Origin: Auxenochlorella pyrenoidosa
Taxonomy: Eukaryota; Chlorophyta; Trebouxiophyceae; Chlorellales; Chlorellaceae
Assembly (NCBI GenBank): GCA_001430745.1
Contig: KQ481945.1
Span: 103,808-144,012, forward strand
Length of the DNA stretch: 40,205 nt
Reading direction: 5' to 3'
Program-made: the position numbers and the translations under genes
Shown: positions 1 to 9,900 of the stretch, piece after piece
Numbering within the stretch: the stretch's first letter is position 1
Layout: each line of letters starts with the position of its first letter
The notes under the pieces: model-generated
Seen by the model: the letters and a program-made list of their open reading frames with translations, nothing else
Database searches by the model: none
Told to the model about the DNA's origin: nothing

Positions 1-833
1 TTGTAGGCCCGCCAGGCAGCAGGGGCGGCGGCATTGCGCTTGCAGCAGCGGCGCCAGCCCCCCCCGTCCCCAGCTGGGCCGGCAGCGCAGGCGGCTTGCC
101 CGTGCCGCCTCCGCCCAGCAGGCAGCGCCTGCCGGTGCCGCCGCCGCCTTCCCTGCAGCCGGCGGCGTCGGCTGGGCGGCAGCAGGAGCTGTCGGATGAG
201 GAGCTAGCTCGTCGCCTGCAGGAGCAATTTGATGCCGAGGCGCGTGCTGAGCAGCAGGCTGCAGCAGCCAGCGCCAGCTGTAGCAGCAACAACCAGGAGC
301 CCTTGATAACTTCTTGGCAGCCAGTGTCAGGGCCAGAGGCAGGCTGGGGGGAAGCGGGCTCTGGAGGAAGCGGCAGCTGGGCAGAGCTGGAGGATGAGGC
401 AGGCGGTGGCCATGCCGCCTCTGAAGCTGCGCCATGGCCGGCAGGCGCCACAGCAGCCCTCTGCTCAGCCAGTGGGCAGGCTCTGGAAGCAGATGAGCTT
501 CTGCCCTGGCTGGCCGCACCCGCCCACTCGCCAGCAGCACAGGCGGCATCGGGCAGCCCAGGGCAGGGGCACGCGCCTGGCAGTGCACGGCCGGCCTACC
601 TGCCCTTTGCATCCGCGGCCAGAGCCCCCGCCGGCTCGGCCCCACCTGCAGCATCCAAAGGCAGCACGGCCACAGCCTTGCTAACAACTGGAGAGCAAGC
701 GCCTGTGGCCATGGCACCAGCACCGGCGGCGGCAGCAGGCGGGGCCTTGGCACCAGTACCAGCGGCAGCAGCAGGCGGGGACGAGGGCCCAGAAGAGCTG
801 GAGGACATGCTGGCCCTGCTGGGGGTGCAGTGA
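1..833 (+). CDS. C-terminal part of an unrecognised low-complexity protein (5' end outside window)
   Basis: The frame starting at base 3 is open from the window edge to the TGA at 831-833 (about 276 residues), so this is the last exon, or most of it, of a gene that begins to the left. The protein is rich in Ala, Pro and Gly. Its only ordered-looking stretch is an acidic helix near base 190 reading LSDEELARRLQEQFDAEA, which resembles the ubiquitin-interacting or LARxLQ-type helices found in several ubiquitin-pathway proteins. The resemblance is weak and gives no firm function. Near the end a degenerate Ala/Pro/Gly repeat occurs twice (bases about 711-782). The C-terminus is acidic and leucine-rich (EELEDMLALLGVQ). 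No catalytic domain is visible. The gene converges on the MFS transporter. Confidence 0.6.
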   Translation, partial: VGPPGSRGGGIALAAAAPAPPVPSWAGSAGGLPVPPPPSRQRLPVPPPPSLQPAASAGRQQELSDEELARRLQEQFDAEARAEQQAAAASASCSSNNQEPLITSWQPVSGPEAGWGEAGSGGSGSWAELEDEAGGGHAASEAAPWPAGATAALCSASGQALEADELLPWLAAPAHSPAAQAASGSPGQGHAPGSARPAYLPFASAARAPAGSAPPAASKGSTATALLTTGEQAPVAMAPAPAAAAGGALAPVPAAAAGGDEGPEELEDMLALLGVQ

Positions 834-1681
834 GCCGCTGTTTGTTGGGCCGCAAATTGGCATGCAACAAGGTCTGCCAACCTTCTTCGTGCAAAGAAAC
901 ATCAGAGGTTGCAAGCTGCCAGGTGAACATGCTCAGTACACTTCAGACGCAGTTGACTGGCAGCCCCCTGAATCTTCTTGGGCCACCTAGCCCCGCGTGC
1001 CGCTGGCAGCTGCGCCGACTGTTTGCGGCCACTTGATTCAGCACAGGGTTTGTGGAAAGTATGCTCCCCGGTTTGCCTGCTTCCAGGAGTATGCCCTGCA
1101 CTGGCCATGGTGTCAGCTGGGCGCGCCAGAAATAAGACCGCCTTTACACGCATGGGCATTAGTACAATGGAAAGGCCGAGATGGTTGGGCATGCATTGCT
1201 TTGCCTTGGAACGAAAATCAGGCTGTTATGGGAGCCGCTGGCAGGGCATCATCAGAGGCCGTGCAGCACTAGTGCAGCACTGCACTACAGAAGGTCAGAA
1301 CGTTGCTTGAGGCAGGGATGGGGTGTGAAAAGCATTCTTGATGGAGCAGAAAATCATGGTAGGCTGAAACAAGCAGGTTGGGGAGAGGGGCATGGGAAAA
1401 GCAGGGTGTGTGGAAGTACTGAGAGGGATTGGCAGGCAGGGCGGGAGGCACGCTGAGAGCGCGGACTGCTCAGATGGACACGGAACGGATCTTCTGGTGC
1501 AGACCTTCAGACAAAATTTCGCTACAAAACTGGCCCGCAGCAGGAGAGGGCTGCCTGGCGCTCCAGAGGGTGCGCAAAAGTCTAGGAGGCAGACAGGGGC
1601 GTGTGCGCCCGGTACAAGCAGCTGTTTTGCTCAGCAAAGCAGCCGTTGGGTTTTGGATGTGGGGCGACCGTGCATGCGCCC
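834..1681. other. Convergent intergenic region, 3' UTRs
   Basis: This lies between the stop of the leftmost gene (+) and the stop of the MFS transporter (-). I see no convincing exon: the open frames here lack conserved sequence and splice logic. It should hold both 3' untranslated regions. A TGTAA on the minus strand at 1144-1148 is a possible, rather distant, polyadenylation signal for the transporter. Confidence 0.6.
1144..1148 (-). terminator. Possible polyadenylation signal (TGTAA) for MFS transporter
   Basis: TGTAA on the minus strand, about 535 bp past the transporter stop. Green algae commonly use TGTAA. The distance is long, so this is weak. Confidence 0.25.
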
Positions 1682-4600
1682 TCACTCGATGCGGCCCACG
1701 AAAGGCCTGTTGAGGCGGGGCATGTAGAGGCGCATGAGCACGCAGCCCAGCACAGAGGCGCCACCCAGGGCCAGCAGCCAGAAGGCTGGGGCGTATGCCT
1801 GCATGGCACGACGGCAAGGCGGGTGGGTGTGGGATGTTTAGTGGCAGAGACGGGGGAGGGCAGGAGCCGGCAGTTTGGACGGAACCTGCCTCGGCACCGA
1901 CACAAGTGCGCACGCTTTCCACCACGGCCGCAATGCCGGCTCCCCTCCTGCACGGGGCACGCACCTTCTTGTCGGCACCCAGGTCGTCAATGATGCCCGA
2001 CACAGCAAAGGGGGTGAGCCCGCCGATCACGCCATAGCCGCAGTTGTAGCCAAAGGAGAAGCCTGCACGGGGCGGGGGGAGGGATGAAGGGGCCGGGGGT
2101 GGGTCGCCTCGAGCCGCAGGCGCCGATGAGTGTAGATCAGCGGCGGGCTCGCCCACCACCACTTCACACACCGACCCAAGTGCCTGCCAGCCACCCACCA
2201 GTGGTGCGCTCCAGGGGGCCGTAGATGCGGGTGGCGGGCAGCACCACAGAGGCCATGGCCACGCCGATCAGGCCCTGGAAGAGCGGCATCAGGAACCAGG
2301 TGGCCAGGGAGTTGACGTCCAGGGCGGCAGACTGGTCCCACATGCCGCGGAACACGCCAAAGCCTGCACAGGAAGGGTGTGTGTATGTGTGTGTGCCCGC
2401 GCGCGTGTGTGTGTGTGTGGTGGTGGTGGTGGTGGAGGTGGTGGTGGGAGTGGGGGGTTGTAAATGTGGAAGGAGGTAGAGTTTGCAGTTACTTGTCTGC
2501 ACTCATCAATTGCTAGCCCTTTTAAGGCAGCCTTGCAGAAGCACCTACCGACAGACAGGCCGATGACAGAGACGGCAAGGTTGACGTTGATGGCACGCCA
2601 GCCCTTGTCGAATGCGGTGCCGCAGGCAAACAGGCCAGCCGCGTTTGTCAGCATGGAGACCCTGCAAAGAGTAGGCAAGGGAGATTGAGAATAGGTACAG
2701 GAGGTGTTTGGGACGCACCACTTTGGCAGACAAGGCAGGCCGTGGGTACACTTCAGTCACGGGCTTGCAGGCAGCATCGGCAGTTGCAAGCCGGCAGGCC
2801 ACGGCATGCCACATACTGATGCGAAAGACAGCCAGTAACACTCACACGACGATGCCCTGGCTGATGATGGGCTTCAGGCCGGCGTCACGCAGCTGGGCAG
2901 GCAGCCAGGTCACGGTGGCATAGAAGGCGGCAGACACCCTGCAGTCGCGGCCCACAGAGGCAAGATGGGGTCAGGCATGCCAGAAATGCGGGGCAGGTCA
3001 GTTTGGCCTTGACAGCAAGCAAGCCAGGGCAAGTGTGGCAGACGCTGAAGACCACGATAGTGCCACGCTTCAGCCACTTGGAGGCCGAACAGAAGCAGCA
3101 CACAGCGCACCAGGCCATGTACAGGACGTGCGCGCCAAGGCCCATCCAGTTGTTCATCAGCAGGCGGAGCATGGGGATCTGCGGGGTTGGGGAGGGGCCC
3201 AAGGCGGGCGAATCGCGAGTGCCATGGGACCACCGGTGGGTGGGACAAGCCTGCAGGCGGCACACATAACAAGGCGACCATGCGGGTACTTCAATCTCCC
3301 TCCATGCTCAGCCTCCATCTGCCCGCATCCCAGCCGGCCTCGCCTTGTTGCTGTGGTTGCCGTGGAAGCGGGTCAGCGCGCCGTCCTGCTCCATGGTGTC
3401 AAAAGCCTCCTCGGATGCGCTGTCGCTGCCCTCCAGGCTGCCGTCGTCCTTCAGGCTGGAGACGCTGAAAAGAAGCGGACAGAGAGATTGCGCGGCCAGC
3501 CAATTTGGTTGATCAACCTCCTCAGGCATGGTTGATCAAGCTCCCGAGGGGGCGTGCAAGCCAGCCGGCCACAGGCAGGGCAATCGGAAGGCTGCCCTCT
3601 TTGGCCCCTCACTGCCCCTCACCTCTTGGCGGGGGGCACGGCAGCCGGCTCGCCATCAGCCATGGCCGCCTTGGCCTCGGCGTCCCGCTCGGCGCGGGCA
3701 GCTGCCAGGAAGGTCTTGGGCTCGGGCAGGCCGGCGCGCAGCCAGAAGCCCAGGATGGCGGTGAGGAAGGCCAGGCAGAAGGGGATGCGCCAGCCCCACA
3801 CCTGCATCTCGTCTGCAGGATGGGGCAGGGTGCAAGGCAGGTGGGGGATGGGGAGGGGCGCGAGAAGCAGCCAGTGTCAGCACGCTCTGGCCAGCCACCA
3901 TCACCGGGCAGCTGAACAGCAGTGGGCAAACAGAGGCCTAGCAAGCAGGCAGGCAGGCTGGCAGGCAGGCAGGCAGGCGGACGGGTGGGCAAGGCGGGGG
4001 CTCACAGGAGGTGGTGGTGTTCTCCAGCAGCATCACCAGCAGGGTGGCCAGGATCATGCCTGTGGGTGGATGGGTGGGTGGGTGGGAGGCAGACAAAGGG
4101 GGCAGTGCACCATCTCGCCCGCTTACCAAGCATGAGCAACAGAGCATGCCCCCCCCCCCCCCCTCCCCACCCAACCACCCACCACCACCACACTACCACC
4201 ACAGCCGCAGCATGTTCCAGCAGCACTTGCACAAAGGCCAGGCCGTGCCTTATCGGACACGCCGCATGCATCCGCCCCTGCCTCACCGATATTGACCGCC
4301 ATCTGCAGGCAGGCCACCAGGCGGCCACGCCACTGGACAGAGGCCAGCTCACTGCACGGGGACCCAAGCCAGTTTGCGAGTAGGGAGCAAGCCATGCTGG
4401 GAATCCAGGCTGCGGTTGAGCTGCACCTCGGCAAGGCCTACGTCGTGCTGCACTTGCAACTACCAAGAGAGCGTCCGCATGCTCTTGCATGTGTCCTGGA
4501 GCACCTGATGTAGGTAATTGCTGGTCCAAATTCGCCGCCCATGGCCAGGCCCTGGAGCAGGCGCATGATGGTCAGCAGGATGGGCGCCGCCAGGCCGGCG

Positions 4601-5978
4601 GTGTAGGGGCCGACATCATAGGTGGGCAGGATACCGATCACGACAGTGGGGATCTGCCATGGAGGGGAAAGATGATGGTGTGTGTGGGGGGTGGGTGGAT
4701 GTGTGTATGTGGTGGGGGTGGGGGGTGGGGTGGGGGGTGGGGGTGGGGGGTCCAGCGCTGCCACGAAGGTATGCGCATGCTGGCATGCACCCGCTGCAGC
4801 CCTGAAAGCACCAATCATCCCTTCACACCCAAGCACTGCTCGACTCACCGCCATGCAGACGATGGCGATGCGCAGCGTGACGTTGCGGCCCCAGGTGTCG
4901 CCGATGTGCCCAAAGATAAGTGCGCCCAGCGGGCGCACCACAAAGCCCACCGCATACACCGCCCACCACAGCTGCGGTAGGGGTGGGGGGTGGGGGGGAT
5001 GGGGGGGTGGGGGGCAACGTGGATGTTATGGGGCTGAGCGGCAGATTTGCAAAGCTTGCAGTGGTGTGACACCCGCAGCCAGGTGTGCATGGCGCTCACC
5101 AGCGTTTGAGCGGTGGGGTCGGCCTTGGGGAAGAACACCTTCTTCAGAGTGGAGGTCTGCGGCGCACGAGGGCGAGGCGGGGATGGTGGTGCTGGTGGGG
5201 TGGGATGGGGGATTGCGGCGCTGTGTTCGTCTTTCGTCCTGCATGCCCAGCCGGGTCTACCATGCCCCTACCCAGCCCGTTTCTCAGCAGCGGGCCCTTG
5301 TGCACCCACCAGCTGCGCATAGATGTAAAAGTCAAACTGCACGGCAGGGGACAGCAGGGAAGGGAGCTTTGGGCACTTGGAGTGTGTGCAAGGGCGTTCC
5401 TTACTGCATCATTGGCCCTCACAGCTGCTTGCAAAGCGCCAATCAGGCTTTCCCTCTTGCCCCCGCCATGATGCCTCCAACACATGGTTCTGCTGCGCTT
5501 TCACATCGAGCCAGCGACCGCTTACCCTGCAGGGAGGTCAAGTCAGAGGAACGAGGGTATGATGGAAGTGGTGCAGGTGGGGGCTCAGGCAGCCAAAAAT
5601 GCTTGACTGCATCAGTTCTTGCCCGCTCTGCCCTCATGCAGCCTCAACGCACGCAAGGAGTGGTCTCTCCTGTCACGCTGCTGGCGCCGCCTGGCGCCGC
5701 CTGGCGGTAGTACCGCTGCAGCCAAGGCGGCAGCTGGGGCTCCCGACCCTGCGCTCGCCCAAGCCTTCCTGCATCCCACTGCTGCTCAATCCTGTCTACT
5801 GAGGGTTGCTGGCGACTGCAAAGGCTGACTAAAGCCTCCGGGAGCTGTTCGCCCTATCCAACCGCCACCTCACAGGTTTCCAGGGCCGGAGCAGCGCTCA
5901 CCACTCGAGCACTGTCCCGACTCCAGCGACTGCCACCACTTTCGTCCAGTCTGCCGTTGAGAGTCTGGTGGGCGCCAT
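1682..5978 (-). CDS. MFS transporter, metabolite:H+ symporter (MHS) type
   Basis: Predicted 505-residue, 12-TM proton symporter resembling the alpha-ketoglutarate/proline/citrate branch of the major facilitator superfamily; the substrate cannot be told from sequence. Exons (high to low): 5901-5978, 5310-5336, 5100-5156, 4849-4971, 4505-4653, 4287-4351, 4006-4059, 3623-3812, 3344-3464, 3111-3178, 2846-2938, 2549-2661, 2199-2363, 1965-2062, 1682-1798. Supporting motifs are the N-terminal LEW/FDFYIY junction of TM1, the loop 2-3 signature GHIGDTWGRN, RLLQGLAMGGEFGPA in TM4, and GWRIPF before TM6. A long acidic central loop (about residues 220-310, DSASEEAFDTMEQDG) separates the halves. The start ATG (5976-5978) gives a short cytosolic N-terminus. 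Two oddities: intron 1 fits the protein only if the junction is shifted one base from canonical GT-AG, and intron 9 uses a GC donor (AAG|GCGAGG). Fold and family are secure; localisation is not. Confidence 0.9.
2386..2459. repeat. GT-rich / TGG simple repeat in transporter intron
   Basis: Runs of (TG)n and (GGT)n inside intron 12 of the transporter. It is low complexity, and the open frames through it are not coding. Confidence 0.8.
3941..3980. repeat. (GCAG)n microsatellite
   Basis: Near-perfect GCAG/GGCA tetranucleotide repeat in intron 7 of the transporter. Confidence 0.85.
4681..4752 (+). repeat. G-rich tract, G-quadruplex capable
   Basis: Many GGGG and GGTGGGG runs inside transporter intron 4. 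On the transcribed (minus) RNA this is C-rich. The plus DNA strand could fold into G-quadruplexes. Confidence 0.6.
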
Positions 5979-6921
5979 CGGCAATCGTTGAAATGCCGCC
6001 TTTGCAGGTCTGCGCGAGGGGTTTGTGAGGCTCCAACAACGTCTATCATGCAAACAGAAACGCCACAGGGCTCCTCCGAGAGTCTGCGAGGTACTGCTGC
6101 AAACGGTGCACAAGCGCCAGCGGCGACAAGCGCTTGCAGACAGCAGACCTGGCCGCCTTTTCTTACTTGGTTCAAGACCAAGGCGTTGGAGACGGGGCGG
6201 GAGACCCAGCCGCGCAGGACAGCTGACACACTGGTGCTGGGGCCCCTTTCAGTTGCTGCCACTGCCAGCTCATCTGACATCAAAATCTGTTGGCAGATCC
6301 AACCCATTGTGTCGTCTGGGACTCAACGGAGTGCTGGATGGGCTTTCAATGAGCTGGAAGCGTTGGGGAGCAAGGGCTGATTTGTACTGGCCGAGCGCCA
6401 GGCAGCTCCGCCGTGGTAAGCGAAAGCACGGCGCTGTGATGGTGTACAAGCTTGCATGTGTTGCTGGAATCCATACCTGCAGGGGGATGCTGTATTGCAC
6501 AGCCCGGCGAGGCCCCGTGCCTCCGAGCCTGCCTAATGCCGGCGGTGCCTCCGCACAGTCTCGCCACCCCGCCCTCAAGTCGCCCGCTGCGAGTGGTGCA
6601 TTCCCGCCCCTGAAGCTCAGGAATGCAGCACAGCAGCCGGTTGCCTCCCTGTGCAGGAGTGCTCAGCTGCAGCTGCGTCACGGCGTGCTGTTCAATTCTG
6701 AAGCGAGGCACATGAATGGCTAGCCATGCACTGGTGCATGCTCGGCCTCGTCATCCCCAGGGGCTTCATCGAGCAGCGACCGTTGCCAGCGCTTACATGC
6801 TGGCTCAGGATCTGGGGGAGGCTGGCAGTCAGCATGTGTGGTGCAGCCCCAGGCAGGTACAGGCAGCAGCAGGGCGGGCCGCCAGATGCCCGCCTGCCAG
6901 GCAGGCGCATGGCGCACCGCA
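5979..6921. other. Intergenic: SNX 3' region and MFS promoter side
   Basis: This lies between the sorting nexin stop (6922) and the transporter start (5978), both on the minus strand. It should hold the SNX 3' UTR, with a TGTAA at 6793-6797, and the transporter promoter. Long open frames occur on both strands but show no family-like sequence or consistent splice structure. I see no gene in it. Confidence 0.6.
6793..6797 (-). terminator. Candidate polyadenylation signal (TGTAA) for sorting nexin
   Basis: TGTAA on the minus strand 125 bp past the SNX stop codon, a typical spacing for a green-algal 3' UTR. Confidence 0.45.
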
Positions 6922-9900
6922 TCACGCCCGCGCGCGCAGCTGCGCATCCACCTGCGCCCCCGCCCCAAAGTCTTCGGCCACGCCTCGCCACACCTCCAGC
7001 GTCCGCTGCCCGTACTCGGCATTCACCTGCAGCAGCATGCGGGTGGCGGAAGGAAGCGTCGGCACGCAGGGCAGCCAGCGGGCGCTGCCAGGCCAGGCGG
7101 GCGGACAGCAGCCATGGACGTCGAGCAGGGGGCAGCTGGTGGGGCTCCGGGCTGCCCGCACAACTGCTCAGCAGGATTGCTTGGCAGTACAGAGGTACCG
7201 TGGGTTCTCCCTCCAGCCTGCCTAAGGTGCAGCACCGGCACCGAGTCTGGCCCAGCCTGTTGCGCCTGCCTGCTACAGTGAACCCGGGCCTGGAGGCAAA
7301 CTGCGGTGGGGCCCCCCAGCAGCACAGCAGCCTTCGCACCTGGCCCAGCTCGCGCACCAGGCGCCCTAGCTCCGCCGATCGCTCCTGCCGCGTCCGCTCC
7401 AGCTCCTGCTCCACGTGAGGGAGCCAAGAATGAGCCTTTCAGGTTGGCGAGCGGCAGCGTGGCACAGGACCCAGGCAGAAGCATCGGTGGTGTCTCAACG
7501 GCATGCGTCGACGTGGCTCAGCCTCGCCTCTTTGAGCCTCAGGCTGCAGCCAGGCAGCGCCCTGCCCAGCCGCCGCCCCACAAGCCTGCCCATCAAGGCG
7601 CAAGCTCGCCGCCCCATGCCCGCCGTCCCACGCGCGCCATCCTGTGTGAAAGCGCGCACCTGCAGGTTGCGCCCCTTGACTCGCTGGTACTCGTGCTGCG
7701 CCGCCTCCTGCGCCGCCTGCAGCGCCGCCACCTCGTTCTGCAGCGCCGCCACCTTGCGCGCCTTGGCCGCGTCGCCGCCCACCCTGTGGGCCGGGCGGGG
7801 GCCGGGTCAGGGCCGGGAGGGGGGCGAGTGTGGGGGGTCAGGGCAGCCGGGCAGCCGGGTGCTCGTGCTGACTGCGGTCCCGGGTTGCCTCGTTTGCGTG
7901 GGCCTCAGGCACCCAGCCGCCAGCCTGGCCTTGCTCCTGGCACAGCAGGCTGGGCACGCGCGCGCCTAGCTCCTGGCATGCCATGCCAAGCGGCCGGCCG
8001 GCCAGCCGCCGGCAGCCCACCTGCGCGACCCCGACTCGTCCAGCGCCGCCGCCGCTGCCTGCCGCTTGGCAAGGTCGTCCTCGATGCTCTGCACAGTCAG
8101 CAGCGCCGCCTCGCGCTCCTTGAGCGCCGCCACGACCGCCTGCGCCGGGAGGCGCGCAGCGCACAGGCAGCGGGTGTGGGGTGGGGGGTGGATGAGCCCG
8201 GGGTGGCTGGGGGTGGGGCCGCTGTCGACCCTGCCTACTGGAAGGGCGGCACTCTCAGGCGCAGAAAACGCAGTTAGGAAATCAGAAAACGCAGAAAAAA
8301 CTAATAAACTTCCCTTTTACAAGGGAGGTGACCGGCGGCCATACGGCCGCCAAAACACCTGCCCTGTACAAAGTCCCGCAAAAACACTGAGCGAGAGGCA
8401 GCGCGGCGGCAGGGCTCACTGGCGACATGGCCAGCTCGTCGTGCAGGGCGCACTCTTGGGCGGAGACGAAGAAAACGCAGGAAAAAATTAGGGTGAGGAG
8501 CAGCGCGGCGGCAGGGCTCACCGGCGACATGGCCAGCTCATCATGCAGCGGCTCCAGCGCCTCCATGGCCCCCGCGTTCGCGGCGCGCGCCAGGCGCGAG
8601 TGCCGCACGGCAGCGATGCCCACGCGGTGCGCGCTGGCCGCCACCGCGCGCGCCCCCACGCCTGCTCGGCAAGCATCAAAGGAGGGCAGGCGGGCGGGTA
8701 ACGCAGGGCTGGGCAGCGGTGCTGCGCCCAGCCACGCGCGGCAGCGACGTCGCACCGACAGGGCCGGCTGTTGCACCGCAGCACGGGTCCAGGCAGGGCG
8801 GGCTCATGGCCCTGTGGAGAGTGACTGGCGCCGTCCCCCACCTAGCTCCGTGTACTGCCCGCACTTGCCGCCCTCCTCCTCCTCATACTTGGCCAGCTTC
8901 ACCAGGCTGAGGCCCAGGTCGCCCACCACTGCAAGGAAGGGGCCACAGGCAGCAGCAACAACGGCGTCATTGGTGGCGTGGGTGCTTGCATGACTGGCGG
9001 GCGAGCGGCAGCCCTGCCAGCCGGGACCGACCTCCTCAACCGCCCCTGCCTGGCGCCATGCAGGCGGCCACGTGCCATGCAGGCGGCCAAGTCTGCAGCG
9101 TTGCAAACAACTCCTTGCCAAGCCCGCTTTTCGCGATGCCACGAGCACCTCAGCGGCGGGGGCACCCAAACGCCAGCTCCCGCTTGCGCACCAAACCCCA
9201 GCCTCGACAACCCTGGCCCATGCACCCGCCCCGTGCTTGGTGGCAGCCCGGCGGCCCCATGGTTTGCCGCCATGCCCCGCTGCCCAGCACTCCACCTGCC
9301 CCCAGCTCCTCAACCCCCACCCCCCCCTACCCCCAACCCCCAACCCCCTCTTCACCTGCCCCCAGCTCCTCGAACTCTTTGACCATCTTCTCCGCCCGCC
9401 GCGACGCCACTGCCAGCTTCTCGGCATAGTCCTCCACCCCCGCGCGCTGCTCCTGCACCGCCCGGGGGCACGCCCAGGCCTCAGACGCGCGCCAGCTGCT
9501 CGCCGCCCGTGGGCGCCACATCCGGGAGGGAACTTTCTCAGGAGCAGGACCCCTCAGGAACAAGCTCGACGCGCCCGCCTGCATGGCGGCGCAGGTGCCC
9601 AGCCCGCGCCCTCACCCGCAGCCGTGCCTCCTCCTCTCCCAGCACCGGCGGCGCCTTGTACTCCTGCCGCATGCGCTCGCCCAGCTCGCGGAAGCGGCGC
9701 AGCAGGTCGCTCGTGTTGCGCGCGTTCTGCTGGGCCTCCACGGTGGAGGGGACGCCGGGGTCGGAGCCTGCGGGGCGGCCGGCAGCAAGGCGCTGGGCGG
9801 GGTGGCGTGCAGCGCATTGGGCAGCAGCTCGCTGCCTGTGTCCGTCCCCCTCCTGCCGCGTCTCGTATCCACACCGCACGAGCAGGCGTCATGACCCGAA

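Noticed and set aside
3091..3178. Alternative exon 10 end of the MFS transporter at 3091 (GTTCGG donor)
   Set aside because: Wrong phase for exon 11. The donor at 3110-3109 (GTGCGC) gives the right phase and the family-like MAWVSAAFYATV.
4141..4200. Pro/His-rich frames near 4140-4200
   Set aside because: Poly-C and CCA simple sequence in a transporter intron.
6025..6723. 232-residue plus-strand frame upstream of the transporter
   Set aside because: No family-like sequence, no partner exons; it overlaps the minus-strand transporter promoter and first exon region. Chance frame in GC-rich DNA.
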